This document shows, piece after piece, positions 25,956 through 35,712 of a stretch of DNA of 49,804 bases. Numbering within the stretch: the first letter of the stretch is position 1; the number at the start of each line of letters is the position of its first letter. Position numbers and translations under genes: made by a program. The notes below the pieces were generated by a model. It was not told where the DNA came from and made no database searches. It worked only from the letters and a program-made list of their open reading frames with translations. Source of the stretch: Aliivibrio sifiae (GTDB lineage Bacteria > Pseudomonadota > Gammaproteobacteria > Enterobacterales > Vibrionaceae); assembly GCF_002954715.1 (NCBI RefSeq), contig NZ_MSCP01000001.1:2002879-2052682 (forward strand). The letters are read 5' to 3'.

Positions 25956-27056
25956 CTATTTCTTTTTTGGCATTTCCCATGGATTTTCAGTTTCAGAATC
26001 TTTTAAACCAAGTTTCCATACTCGACCAAAATGTTTAAAGTGACCAGCAGCAATACCAGCCTCTGGACCCATGCCGTAGTATTGGTCTAAATGATTTTCT
26101 TTTACCGCACCACCAGTATCTAATGCCAATAATACTTTAAGTACATGCTTACCTGTCCACTTACCGTCTTTATCTAATTGAGGCACCTCTGCAAGTATAG
26201 GGGTTCCCATAGGCAATAAAGTACGATCAGCTGCAACCGCCGCGCCAGCAAGTAAAGGGATCCCAGCCGTACCTAACACATGGTTAGCGTCTCGTGGTGA
26301 AAAGAACACATAAGATGGATTGGTTTCTAACAGTTCACGAACCGTCGCTTCATCATTTTTAGCAACCCACTCTTTAATCGCTTTAAGTGACATATCTTTA
26401 CGTTCAACTTCGCCACGCTCAATCAGCACCTTACCAATACTTACGTAAGGGTGATTATTTTTACCACCGTAGGCAAAATACTGAAGCTTGTCATCATCAC
26501 CAAAATGAATAAAGCCACTACCCTGAACTTCCATAATAAACGGATCAATCATATTATCTGAATATCCAAGTTCTAGACCCAAGCCAGATAAAGCACCTGC
26601 ATTAATTTCTGCTCTTGTAGGGCAATTAGAACCACAGTCTGGTTTATCATAAACTGGGTATTTAAACGTTTCGTTTGGCGTATGGCGCATTTCAATCACT
26701 GGTGAAAAGTAGCCAGTGAACATTACATTACCTTGTTTGTCGCCACCACCCATTTGAGCAAATTGAATACCATAAGCTGAAAGCTCTGCTGGATTTGAGC
26801 TTTCATCAATCCACTTTTGTAATTGTACATACAGCTCTTCATAACGTAATGACATTGATTCCGAACGATTAACAACTTCTGCGCTTTGTTTTTTGAAGGC
26901 ACTAAAATCAGAAGGGTTATCTGAGTGAATCTCACTGACTTCATTTAAGTTACTGCTGAATCCGCCATCAAGATATTGCTGAGCACGATCCGTAGGACGA
27001 TCGGCACAACCAGCTAAAGCCAAAAGAACACACACAAGAGAAAATTTACGAAACAC
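25956..27056 (-). CDS. mltA: MltA, membrane-bound lytic transglycosylase A
   Basis: 366 aa. A lipoprotein signal peptide ends in the lipobox LAGC (Cys17), so the protein is anchored in the outer membrane. The MltA barrel domain (GYFSPVIEMRHTP onward) is followed by the 3D domain containing LDTGGAVKENHLDQYYGMG, whose aspartate is the expected catalytic acid. It cleaves the MurNAc-GlcNAc bond to 1,6-anhydro products during murein turnover. The order csd-tcdA-mltA-argA is that of E. coli. It is the last gene of a minus-strand pair with the DUF2850 gene upstream. Confidence 0.95.
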   Translation of the reverse strand: MFRKFSLVCVLLALAGCADRPTDRAQQYLDGGFSSNLNEVSEIHSDNPSDFSAFKKQSAEVVNRSESMSLRYEELYVQLQKWIDESSNPAELSAYGIQFAQMGGGDKQGNVMFTGYFSPVIEMRHTPNETFKYPVYDKPDCGSNCPTRAEINAGALSGLGLELGYSDNMIDPFIMEVQGSGFIHFGDDDKLQYFAYGGKNNHPYVSIGKVLIERGEVERKDMSLKAIKEWVAKNDEATVRELLETNPSYVFFSPRDANHVLGTAGIPLLAGAAVAADRTLLPMGTPILAEVPQLDKDGKWTGKHVLKVLLALDTGGAVKENHLDQYYGMGPEAGIAAGHFKHFGRVWKLGLKDSETENPWEMPKKK

Positions 27057-27230
27057 AATAAAGCCTTATTGATAAATAGTGAGGGAAGAATGACAAACAA
27101 ATAGAGGGAGAGCAATTCCTTACACTAGAATAAATGTAAGAAAAGGAGAATTTTGACAAAACTTGACACAAAGTTACTGCCACCCGCCAAGTAAGTACAA
27201 TGAAAAATAATTACTTGGAAGGTTTAGTTA

Positions 27231-27614
27231 TTATTTTTTGCTAAAACTAGACTTATAATGCGTTGGTTGAACACGTAGTAATTCCGCACCATCCTTATCT
27301 TCAACCATATAAACATACAGCGTCTCACCATGTTTATAACTTAACTTAGTGCCATCAAATTCGAATTTAGTACTAATTAAGCGACCATGAGTATAAATAC
27401 CTCCTTCACTAATCGTGAAGCTGTCTTGAGCATAACTAGGAACGCCTAACTCAACCCAATTACCATACAATTGAGATGCTGGCATCTGAGCAAACGCACC
27501 CGATTTATACATAGCGGCAATAACAGAAGCAACTAATCCAATAGCAACAAAACTAATTAAAACTAACAATCGAATTTTTCTTCTTTTTAACTCTTTTTCT
27601 TGAGCACGACTCAT
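27231..27614 (-). CDS. DUF2850 membrane-anchored protein
   Basis: 127 aa from the ATG at 27614; thirty further codons upstream lack support. A basic N-terminus (AQEKELKRRKIR) and one membrane helix (about residues 18-36) place the rest, including LYGNWVELGVPSYAQDSF and GGIYTHGRLISTKFEFDG, in the periplasm. This is the DUF2850 pattern, found mainly in Vibrionaceae, of unknown function. The 174-bp gap to mltA holds an imperfect inverted repeat (CCAAGTAA/TTACTTGG, 27187-27218) without a T-run. Confidence 0.8.
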   Translation of the reverse strand: MSRAQEKELKRRKIRLLVLISFVAIGLVASVIAAMYKSGAFAQMPASQLYGNWVELGVPSYAQDSFTISEGGIYTHGRLISTKFEFDGTKLSYKHGETLYVYMVEDKDGAELLRVQPTHYKSSFSKK

Positions 27615-27757
27615 TATGTTGCCTACTAAAAATAACTTATATATAAGGATATCGGCAATTATTAAAAATATTAAGAAAAACTTATGTGACCTTCTACTAA
27701 ACACTTGTACAACAAGAAATAATTAGTCACTATATGTGAATAGATAACCACTCATGG

Positions 27758-29107
27758 ATGAATAATGTGAAGTTTCGTAGTACTGCTTTAGTTAAAGGCT
27801 TTCGTCAGTCCGCACCTTATGTAAATGCTCACCGCGATAAAACGGTGGTTATTATGCTAGGAGGAGAAGCGATTGCTGACCCAAACTTTGCCAATATTGT
27901 TAATGATATTGCTCTCTTAAATTCCCTTGGATTACGAATTGTCATTGTTTACGGCACTCGACCTCAAATGCGTGCTCAACTTGAATCAACATCACATGAG
28001 GCGCCTTTTCATAAAGGGATCAGAGTTACAGATGAACAAACCTTAGAGCTTGTTAAACAAATTGCAGGGCAATTACAACTCGATATTACCGCTCGCCTCT
28101 CGATGAGCTTAAACAATACCCCCATGGCTGGCGCTCAGATTAATGTCATCAGTGGCAACTTTATTATTGCTCAACCTCTTGGTGTCGATGACGGTGTTGA
28201 TTACTGTCATAGTGGCCGTGTTAGAAGAATTGATACTAATGGTATTAATCGAATGCTCGACCAACAATCCATCGTTTTACTCGGTCCTGTTGCAAGCTCA
28301 GTAACTGGCGAGTGCTTTAACCTTTTATCTGAAGATGTTGCCACACAATTAGCGATTCGACTAAACGCAGATAAACTCATTGGCTTTTGTTCTGAACAAG
28401 GCGTACTTAATAACAATGGTCAAATATTAGCAGAACTTTTTCCTAGTGAAGCCGAAGAGATCCTTCAACGACTAGAAAAAGACGTATCACCTAACGATGG
28501 TAACTCCACCGGAACCATTCGATTCTTGAAAGGATCGATTACTGCGTGCAAAGCTGGTGTACCACGAAGTCATTTAATTAGCTACAAAGAAGATGGCGCA
28601 TTAATTCAAGAGCTATTTTCTTTTGATGGCATTGGAACTCAAGTGGTTATGGCAAGCTCAGAACAAGTACGAGATGCTGAAATTGATGATATCGGTGGCA
28701 TCATGGATTTGATCCACCCATTAGAAGAGGAAGGGATTTTAGTTCGTCGTTCTCGTGAACAATTAGAACAAGAAATAGCTCAATTTACGATTATCGAAAA
28801 AGATGGTTTAGTCATCGCTTGTGCTGCTCTTTATCCATTCCCTGAAGACAAAATGGCTGAGATGGGTTGTGTTGCTGTTCATCCTGATTACCGAGATGGT
28901 GACCGTGGCGTTACCTTACTTAACCGCTTACGAGTTAAAGCCAAACAATTTAAACTGTCACAACTATTTGTTCTTACGACTCGCAGCCTTCATTGGTTTA
29001 GAGAGCAAGGTTTCGTCGAGGTCGATGTTTTACATCTACCAATGAAAAAACAGAAATTATACAACTATCAGCGGAAATCGAAGATCTTAGTATTAAAAGA
29101 TCTATAA
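27758..29107 (+). CDS. argA: ArgA, N-acetylglutamate synthase
   Basis: 449 aa, the classic two-domain form: an amino-acid-kinase-like domain (VIMLGGEAI near residue 32 through about 290), which in ArgA binds arginine for feedback inhibition, and a C-terminal GNAT acetyltransferase domain ([18 protein letters not shown]). It makes N-acetylglutamate from glutamate and acetyl-CoA, the first step of arginine synthesis. The start is uncertain by a few codons: ATG at 27758 or GTG at 27767. TGAAT-type half-sites upstream might be ArgR boxes but are too incomplete to call. Confidence 0.95.
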   Translation: MNNVKFRSTALVKGFRQSAPYVNAHRDKTVVIMLGGEAIADPNFANIVNDIALLNSLGLRIVIVYGTRPQMRAQLESTSHEAPFHKGIRVTDEQTLELVKQIAGQLQLDITARLSMSLNNTPMAGAQINVISGNFIIAQPLGVDDGVDYCHSGRVRRIDTNGINRMLDQQSIVLLGPVASSVTGECFNLLSEDVATQLAIRLNADKLIGFCSEQGVLNNNGQILAELFPSEAEEILQRLEKDVSPNDGNSTGTIRFLKGSITACKAGVPRSHLISYKEDGALIQELFSFDGIGTQVVMASSEQVRDAEIDDIGGIMDLIHPLEEEGILVRRSREQLEQEIAQFTIIEKDGLVIACAALYPFPEDKMAEMGCVAVHPDYRDGDRGVTLLNRLRVKAKQFKLSQLFVLTTRSLHWFREQGFVEVDVLHLPMKKQKLYNYQRKSKILVLKDL

Positions 29108-29109
29108 AT

Positions 29110-29145
29110 AAAAAAGGCCGCATTGGTGTTATCCAATGCGGCCTT
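29110..29145. terminator. Bidirectional terminator argA / SMR gene
   Basis: A perfect 13-bp stem, AAGGCCGCATTGG (29114-29126) with CCAATGCGGCCTT (29133-29145). The A-run before it gives a good T-run on the minus strand, so it is best for the SMR gene and also stops argA. Confidence 0.92.
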
Positions 29146-29166
29146 CTAAAATATATTCGCTTCTCT

Positions 29167-29499
29167 TTAGTGAGCAGCAGTGTTAGAAAACAGATTAACG
29201 ACTAATACACCAGATAGAATAAGACCTATTCCCGCTACAGCAGGTAAATCTAGTTTTTGCCCATAAGCAAAATATCCAATACCTGCAACCAAGACAATCC
29301 CAGCCCCGCTCCATATCGCATAAACAATTCCTACTGGCATACTTTTAACTGTTATTGAAAGTAAAAAGAATGCAATAGCATAACCCACACCAACGATAAG
29401 GCTTGGTGTTAATTTCGTGAATTGTTCTGTTTTGGGAATGTAAGAGGTCGCTATTACTTCGGAAATAATAGCAATAATAAGCGCCATTGCTGGTGGCAT
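29167..29499 (-). CDS. SMR-family small efflux protein (EmrE/QacE type)
   Basis: 110 aa and four membrane helices from the ATG at 29499. With this start the essential glutamate falls at Glu14 (AIISEVIAT), exactly as in EmrE, and the length also equals EmrE; longer frames begin at 29520 or a TTG. Further family blocks are AIWSGAGIVLVAGIGYF and the GQKLDLPAVAGIGLILSGV stretch. It should be a proton-coupled exporter of cationic compounds. The LMKxS motif of classic EmrE is replaced by YIPKTE, so substrate range is open. It is inserted between argA and recD, which are neighbours in E. coli. Confidence 0.9.
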   Translation of the reverse strand: MPPAMALIIAIISEVIATSYIPKTEQFTKLTPSLIVGVGYAIAFFLLSITVKSMPVGIVYAIWSGAGIVLVAGIGYFAYGQKLDLPAVAGIGLILSGVLVVNLFSNTAAH

Positions 29500-29580
29500 T
29501 GAAACAAGTAGTTTAAACATATAACGGAACAGCCATATTAATACCAACTATATCAATCATCTAATTAATGATATTGGTAG

Positions 29581-29626
29581 AAAAAAAGATCCGGTATTCC
29601 TTCCGAATTTTAGAGGCGCAATTATA
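29581..29626 (-). promoter_or_regulatory. Leader promoter element and terminator-like hairpin before the SMR gene
   Basis: On the minus strand a perfect TATAAT (29626-29621) is followed about 13 nt later by the hairpin ATTCGG-AAGGAATA-CCGGAT (29608-29589) and seven T (29587-29581). An RNA started here would be about 34 nt long unless it reads through to the SMR start at 29499. The -35 region is poor. It may instead be a second terminator for recD. Confidence 0.55.
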
Positions 29627-29688
29627 ATCATTTATTCCATATTTACTAGAGTAAAAAAAGAAAATGACTATTACGTATATGAAATAAT

Positions 29689-29719
29689 ACAGTGGTTAAT
29701 CTTTTTTATTAACCACTGT
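29689..29719. terminator. recD terminator
   Basis: ACAGTGGTTAAT (29689-29700) and ATTAACCACTGT (29708-29719) form a perfect 12-bp stem around CTTTTTT, just after the recD stop; the flanking T-run on the minus strand is interrupted (ATTATTTC). Confidence 0.75.
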
Positions 29720-29725
29720 ATTTAT

Positions 29726-31744
29726 TTAACTCATCAATGATGCTAACCCACTATTCCTCTGAGTTTTAATCATTACACCTCGCGCCACCACTTTCTCTGT
29801 TGCAAACAGATCGAGTTTTTTCTTCGCTCGAGTAACACCCGTATAAATTAACTCACGCGTTAAGATTGGGCTGAACTCAGCAGGTAAAGCTAATACGGTA
29901 TGCTCAAATTCAGATCCTTGAGATTTATGAATCGTCATCGCATACACAGTTTCATGCTCTGGTAATTGGCTTGGTAATACTCCACGAATCGAACCATCCG
30001 GCATATCAAAATAAACACGTAAACGTTGATCAACAGGATCTGGCATCGCAATACCAATATCACCATTATAAAGACCTACACCATAATCATTTTGAGTCAC
30101 CATCACCGGGCGACCTGAGTACCATACTTCATCACCATGAGGAATCAAATCAGATTTTCTTAATCCTTTTTCAATTCGTTGATTAAGTCCTACAACCCCA
30201 AAGTCGCCTTCGCGCATTGCACACAATAATTGAATATAGCTAAAGGCTTTTAGCGCCACTTCTGGTTTATCGCCCGCATGGATATGGCCTAAATAACTGC
30301 GATAGCCATTCACCATCATGGTGATCATTGCGTTATAGCTGTCATTACTTAAATCATGAAACCGAATATCAGAGAACCCTTTCGCCCATACTGCTTCTAC
30401 TTTAAATTTACTGCCTTCATTAATGGCTTTGGCAAGTTGTCCAATTCCTGAGCGCGCATCAAAACGGTAGCTCTTTTGCAGCATACACAAGCTATCGGCT
30501 ACCGCGTTATTGTGCGATTGCACAGGCAAAGCATAGCCTGTTAATTGAGATAATTGTTGTGCTTGATTCTGGCTGTAACCCATTTTAGTAAACTGACAGA
30601 TATCACCTAACACCGCTCCCGCTTCAACTGAGGCTAACTGATCTTTATCGCCCAATAAAATAACACGCGCGTGTTCTGGTACCGCATCGAGCAGTCGGGC
30701 CATCATAGGTAAATCGACCATCGAGGCTTCATCCACCACCAATACATCAAGGTGCAATGGATTGCTTTTGTTATGACGAAAATCCACTTGGTTTGGAATA
30801 TAACCCAGTAATCGATGCAGAGTACTCGCATCAGTTGGGATCGCTTCTTTTACTTCTGGTGCTAAACCAATAGATTGCACCGCTTGACCAATGGATTCAG
30901 TCAAACGCGCTGCGGCTTTACCAGTAGGAGCAACTAACTTAATTGCGATGCTTTTATTGTCTTGCTGAGCTTGAGTCACTAGGGAAGCCAAAAGCTTAGT
31001 AACCGTGGTTGTTTTACCCGTTCCTGGACCACCAGAGATCACCGAGAATCGACGAGTTAACGCTACCGCTGCCGCAACTTTCTGCCAATTAACACAGTGT
31101 TTAGTTGGGATTAAATTATCCAGCGCCTCTAATTCTGAAGACTTAGTGGCTGCAAGTAAAACAGCATCAATCGCTTGCCAATCTAAATCACTAGATCCCA
31201 CAACATCGAGCATATCGCACACTAATTGCTGACGAGATACTTGATTATTATTCTCTAATTTTTTAAGCCCACTGAATAAAAAATGGTATTGGCGAGCAAA
31301 TAGCTCATCCAATGTATTCGATAACTGAGGGTTTACCGCCACGCTTTGCGCCGCTTTAGTTATACGGTTGGCAACACGCTGCTCAAACGACCAATAACGT
31401 TGTAAATATAAACGAGTTCCATCAAAGGCTAGTGGCGTTGCTTCTGTGCCATTAGATATTGTCGATGCCGCTGACAATTCACTAATCCACTGATTTTTCT
31501 CTGGTACTAACGCTAACAATGCATCACGATATTTTGCAGGCAACGTAAACAGATCACCTTGCTCTACTTGCTCGATATCAATACACACATGGCCTTTACC
31601 TAACTCATGGCTAGTCATTGCTGCGAGCAACATGATTAAGTTTTTATCGCTGTTCTTTTCCTGTTGACCTAAAAACTTAGCAAACTGTAGATCCAATGGG
31701 CGAAGTACACCGTGATCCATTAAGTATTGTAATTGCTTAAGCAT
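29726..31744 (-). CDS. recD: RecD, exodeoxyribonuclease V alpha chain
   Basis: 672 aa. SF1B helicase with Walker A GGPGTGKT at 238-245, the VVDEASMVDLPMM Walker B region, GDKDQLASVEAG, and the late motif VYAMTIHKSQGSEF. It is the fast 5'-3' helicase of RecBCD and controls nuclease action and Chi response. It overlaps the end of recB by 8 bp, so translation is coupled. Confidence 0.96.
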   Translation of the reverse strand: MLKQLQYLMDHGVLRPLDLQFAKFLGQQEKNSDKNLIMLLAAMTSHELGKGHVCIDIEQVEQGDLFTLPAKYRDALLALVPEKNQWISELSAASTISNGTEATPLAFDGTRLYLQRYWSFEQRVANRITKAAQSVAVNPQLSNTLDELFARQYHFLFSGLKKLENNNQVSRQQLVCDMLDVVGSSDLDWQAIDAVLLAATKSSELEALDNLIPTKHCVNWQKVAAAVALTRRFSVISGGPGTGKTTTVTKLLASLVTQAQQDNKSIAIKLVAPTGKAAARLTESIGQAVQSIGLAPEVKEAIPTDASTLHRLLGYIPNQVDFRHNKSNPLHLDVLVVDEASMVDLPMMARLLDAVPEHARVILLGDKDQLASVEAGAVLGDICQFTKMGYSQNQAQQLSQLTGYALPVQSHNNAVADSLCMLQKSYRFDARSGIGQLAKAINEGSKFKVEAVWAKGFSDIRFHDLSNDSYNAMITMMVNGYRSYLGHIHAGDKPEVALKAFSYIQLLCAMREGDFGVVGLNQRIEKGLRKSDLIPHGDEVWYSGRPVMVTQNDYGVGLYNGDIGIAMPDPVDQRLRVYFDMPDGSIRGVLPSQLPEHETVYAMTIHKSQGSEFEHTVLALPAEFSPILTRELIYTGVTRAKKKLDLFATEKVVARGVMIKTQRNSGLASLMS

Positions 31745-34700
31745 CGACTTCTACTCCATCTACCAATAACTCTAATTCTTCTAATAACACTTCACTTGGT
31801 TTTGAATAAAAGACCCCATTTGAATTGCTATCATGCCCCTCATGACTTTCTTCAATACCACGCAAGAAAATATAATACGCTCCACCAAAATGAGTGTCGT
31901 AATTATAATCTGCAATGCGGCTTTTCAAGAATCGATGCAACGCTAAAGCATACAGCTGATATTGGAAGTCATAACGATGATCTCGCATTGCTTCAATTAA
32001 AGCGTCACCGCCGTAGCATTCTGGGGAATCTCCCAAATGATTTGATTTCCAATCGAGAACGTAATATTTGCCTTCATGCTCAAACACTAAATCGATAAAG
32101 CCTTTCAACATTCCACTCACGGTAGAAAAGCCTAACTCACCCGCACGTGCAGATACTTCATCGTGTTTAGCGATGGTTTTATTGACCAAGCTTGAGTTCA
32201 ATAGCGTTATCGGCAATAAAAACTCCATTTCAACCAAACGTTGAGCTGGATCTTTGGTTGCCAAGCGTAAATCGTGACCATCCAACGGACAATCGAGCAC
32301 GCGTTGCATCATGCTTTGAACGACGTCTAACCACTCTACATCGTAGTTTTCTTTTTCTAATAGCTTGATGATTATTTGTGTATTTTCTTCGCTATTAATT
32401 GGTTGAGTAAATTCAACCTCTTCAAACAATGAGTGTAAAAACGTACCCGCTCTCGCACCGCGAGGGAAAGTAAAAATAGTGCGTTCAGGCTCTAAATCTA
32501 ACTCTTTTTCATCTTTATCTTCAGCTGAATCTAAATCCAAATTAATTAATTCTAACGAGGTGTCATTATGATGATTACCTTGTTTCACCAAACCGGAATA
32601 ACTGGTCATCCACCAATTACTTTTTACAGGCTGATTCAATTTGTTGGCCGTTAATGCTAACGAGTTATCGTCTGCTTCTTGATAAAGCACATCACTCAAG
32701 GTTTGGGGTGATTGGATCACCATAGGCGAATTGCCTGCTATTAATTTTTCAAGACACGCTTGAAGCTCAGCAATATCACATTCATCCGCTTGTTGGATCA
32801 AATACCCTAAACCAGAAAGATGTACACCCGTTGGTGGTTTTTTCGACGTGCCTTTACCTATAGGTGCCATGCCAATATAACAAGCATAAACAGCACGAGT
32901 CAGCGCAACATAAATCAAACGTAAGTCTTCGGCTAAGCGTTCTTTTTCTGCCTTCTCAACGGAATCATCTTCTTTTAATAAATCCAACACCGAGTAACGA
33001 TTGTCTTCATCATAAAAGCTAACTTCGCCTTTTTTATCCACGGCTCGATAGGAGCAAACAAAAGGCAAAAAGACGAGATCGTATTCCAACCCTTTTGATT
33101 TATGAATTGTCACGATCTGCACCAAGTTACGCTCAGATTCTAAACGTACCGTTTGCTCTTCAGCATCGCCATTAGGTTCAGAAATCGCATCAGATAACCA
33201 ACGCAACAATCCATAGTCACTGTCGAGGGTTTGGCTTGTTTGTTGTAATAATTCACCAATATGCAATAAATCGGTTAAGTGACGTTCACCGCCATTTTCA
33301 GCCAGTAAACGCTCTGAAATACCTTGTTGAGTAATAATTTGATGCAACATAGGCATGATGCCACGTTGTAACCAATGCTTACGGTAGGCGCGGAACTCAT
33401 TAACGGCTAATTCCCACTGCATTTCATCGACATTAAATTGATGTAGTTGATCGGCCGTATAAGCAAACAAAGACGAGGCTAATGCAGAACGAACCGCTCG
33501 TGCATCCGTTGGCGTCATTGCAGCCTGCAATAAACGCAAAATGTCTTTAGCTAAAGGAGAAGAAAATACACTGTCTCGGTTCGACAAATAAACACTGGCA
33601 ATACCCTGTTTTGATAACGCTTCACGAACTAATTTACCTTCTTTACCAGTACGAACCAGAACCGCAATATTCCCAGCTTTAATCGCTTCTTTTTTCTCTC
33701 CATTTTTTAGGTGCGCAGACCCTTGTTGAGATCCTGTCAAAATGGTTTGAATTTGCGCCGCCGTCGATTCCGCCATTACTCGTTGGTAATTGCCTTTATT
33801 TATCGGGTTACCATCTTTGCTTTCTTGTAACCAAAACGTCATTGCTGGCTGAGTTTGATTATCTAACGACCACGATTTTTTCTCTGCATTAACAGGGTTG
33901 TATTTCACCGGATAAAACGGAATATCCTCATCGTATAAAAACGGTTGTTTACCATGCTCAAAAATACGGTTCACTGACGACACCATATCGGCAGTTGATC
34001 GCCAGTTAGTATCAAGAGTGTAGTGATCCAACACTTGGCGACGAGCCTGAATATAGGTAAATATATCTGCGCCACGGAAAGCATAAATAGCCTGCTTTGG
34101 ATCGCCAATCATGAACAAACCACACTGTGATTGATCTTGATAGATGGTATTAAAAATAGAGTATTGAAGTGGATCGGTATCTTGGAATTCATCAATCAAG
34201 GCAATTGGGTATTGCTCGCGGATCTTTTCTAGCAGTAAAGCGTTCTCTTGATTTTCAGTCGCTTGAGATAATTGAGTCAGCAAGTCATCAAACGATAACC
34301 AGTTCTTCTGCTCTTTTGCTTGCTGTAAGGTGTCTCGACAGCGATGAATGGCTAAAGATAACAATGGCTGTTTTATTTCTAATGGCTGCGCTAAAAAGTC
34401 ATCAATTAATTTAAATACCGCGTGTTCTGGTGCTTCGCCTTTTTTGGTCTTATCAATTAATAACGATTGAGAAAATTTTTCAAGCTTATCGTGTACTTGC
34501 AATGAGGTTGTTGGGTTATTGGCCCACAATGACACTTGCTCTAACCAGTTTGGTAAATTCTTTTTAGTGTAGCTGCGTTTATCAACACCTGAGCCTGAAA
34601 TTAAGGCTTCAAAATCAGCACAATGTGACGACCATTGCTGCTTTAATTCATCTATTCGTGCAATGCCCTGCTGACAAAACTCTTCCAATGAACTTTCTAG

Positions 34701-35363
34701 TGGTTCAACCGTTAAATGCTTTGGGACACCAGTAAGACTATTGCCCATATCACCTAATAATGCAGAAGGGCTTGGCCAACAATCATAAACACTTTCAGCC
34801 ACCATTTTAGGAAGATGATAAAAACTACGGCGCCAAAAATCTGCGGCCACTTGATGCATTAATTTGGCTTGGTCGGTAACAAATTCACTTTCAAACTGAG
34901 CGCCAGATTCAAATGCATTTTGCGTTAGCATACGCTGACAAAAGCCATGAATAGTAAAGATTGAGGCTTCATCCATACTGCGCTCAGCATTCAATAATAT
35001 GTGAGCTGCTGACTTATGATCAGAAATAGCAGCTAATAACGGATCAATAACGGGATCGCCACTCTTATAATCACTTTTATGCACAGCACGAGCAAACGCT
35101 AAGCGAGCATCATGGATCTTAGCTCGAATTCGCTCTCTTAATTCTGCGGTTGCCGCTTCCGTAAAAGTCACTACCAGTATTTTATCTACGGTTAATTCTT
35201 CACTATGGCGACTGTTCTCATCACCATGCCCTAATAGTAAACGTAGGTATAAACTGGCAATGGTAAAGGTTTTACCTGTACCTGCGGAAGCTTCAATTAA
35301 ACGTGTCCCATGTAAAGGAAACGTCATTGCATTCAATTGATTTGGAGCTGCGATTGTCGTCAT
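31737..35363 (-). CDS. recB: RecB, exodeoxyribonuclease V beta chain
   Basis: 1208 aa. An SF1A 3'-5' helicase with Walker A in EASAGTGKTF (about 24-33), LIDEFQDTDP, and TIHKSKGLEYDLVFLPF, is followed by the C-terminal nuclease domain, where GFIDLVFEHEGKYYVLDWK places the catalytic Asp1104 and Lys1106. It unwinds and degrades double-strand ends and loads RecA after Chi. Coupled to recD downstream. The 349-bp gap before it, where E. coli has ptrA, holds no protein gene of normal size. Confidence 0.97.
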   Translation of the reverse strand: MTTIAAPNQLNAMTFPLHGTRLIEASAGTGKTFTIASLYLRLLLGHGDENSRHSEELTVDKILVVTFTEAATAELRERIRAKIHDARLAFARAVHKSDYKSGDPVIDPLLAAISDHKSAAHILLNAERSMDEASIFTIHGFCQRMLTQNAFESGAQFESEFVTDQAKLMHQVAADFWRRSFYHLPKMVAESVYDCWPSPSALLGDMGNSLTGVPKHLTVEPLESSLEEFCQQGIARIDELKQQWSSHCADFEALISGSGVDKRSYTKKNLPNWLEQVSLWANNPTTSLQVHDKLEKFSQSLLIDKTKKGEAPEHAVFKLIDDFLAQPLEIKQPLLSLAIHRCRDTLQQAKEQKNWLSFDDLLTQLSQATENQENALLLEKIREQYPIALIDEFQDTDPLQYSIFNTIYQDQSQCGLFMIGDPKQAIYAFRGADIFTYIQARRQVLDHYTLDTNWRSTADMVSSVNRIFEHGKQPFLYDEDIPFYPVKYNPVNAEKKSWSLDNQTQPAMTFWLQESKDGNPINKGNYQRVMAESTAAQIQTILTGSQQGSAHLKNGEKKEAIKAGNIAVLVRTGKEGKLVREALSKQGIASVYLSNRDSVFSSPLAKDILRLLQAAMTPTDARAVRSALASSLFAYTADQLHQFNVDEMQWELAVNEFRAYRKHWLQRGIMPMLHQIITQQGISERLLAENGGERHLTDLLHIGELLQQTSQTLDSDYGLLRWLSDAISEPNGDAEEQTVRLESERNLVQIVTIHKSKGLEYDLVFLPFVCSYRAVDKKGEVSFYDEDNRYSVLDLLKEDDSVEKAEKERLAEDLRLIYVALTRAVYACYIGMAPIGKGTSKKPPTGVHLSGLGYLIQQADECDIAELQACLEKLIAGNSPMVIQSPQTLSDVLYQEADDNSLALTANKLNQPVKSNWWMTSYSGLVKQGNHHNDTSLELINLDLDSAEDKDEKELDLEPERTIFTFPRGARAGTFLHSLFEEVEFTQPINSEENTQIIIKLLEKENYDVEWLDVVQSMMQRVLDCPLDGHDLRLATKDPAQRLVEMEFLLPITLLNSSLVNKTIAKHDEVSARAGELGFSTVSGMLKGFIDLVFEHEGKYYVLDWKSNHLGDSPECYGGDALIEAMRDHRYDFQYQLYALALHRFLKSRIADYNYDTHFGGAYYIFLRGIEESHEGHDSNSNGVFYSKPSEVLLEELELLVDGVEVDA

Positions 35364-35712
35364 CGAACATCACCATTTTTATTTATCATCAACACTCTGT
35401 TTTTACAGACTATTTGTGTGACCCATATCGTAGTTCATTAGGAACAACGATAATAAAATTAATAAAGCGACCAATGTGAGATCTTTCTCACGGTTCACTT
35501 TTTATGCTTTGTTACACTCTGCGCACTTACAAAGAGCTCATTAAATGTGCATTTGTATTAAAGGATTCGGTCAACCTCTGACCTGTGGCCGTACAGCGAA
35601 CGCCCTACACTAAAAATGATTTACTGGCGGCCACCCTACTCTTTTCTTCCGTGCTTTTTCTTCCGTGCTTTTTCTTCAATACCTTCTTTCTTAAGCATTA
35701 CTTTGTTTTAAA
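35364..35712. other. Structured non-coding gap between recC and recB
   Basis: This 349-bp stretch replaces ptrA of E. coli. It holds the hairpin GGTCA-ACCTC-TGACC (35569-35583); an inverted pair GTGGCCG (35585-35591) / CGGCCAC (35628-35634); a 14-bp perfect tandem repeat TTCCGTGCTTTTTC (35647-35674); a GTGAGA/TCTCAC palindrome near 35476-35492; and, on the minus strand, a 20-codon frame (35698-35636) coding a very basic peptide without a good ribosome site. It probably contains a recB promoter; TTGACC on the minus strand near 35575 could be a -35 element. Confidence 0.6.

Noticed and set aside
27720-27790. ArgR boxes in front of argA
   Set aside because: Only TGAAT-type left halves are present and their spacing does not match the usual paired 18-bp boxes.
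29581-29626. Guanidine riboswitch for the SMR gene
   Set aside because: Neither the paired ACGR-loop hairpins of the type II class nor other known guanidine motifs are visible.
31733-32098. Plus-strand frame of 121 codons inside recB
   Set aside because: Antisense to the conserved nuclease domain of RecB; no ribosome site and no recognisable protein features.
35476-35492. CRP site in the recC-recB gap (TGTGA ... TCACG)
   Set aside because: The half-sites are 8 bp apart rather than 6, so it does not fit CRP; kept only as a palindrome.
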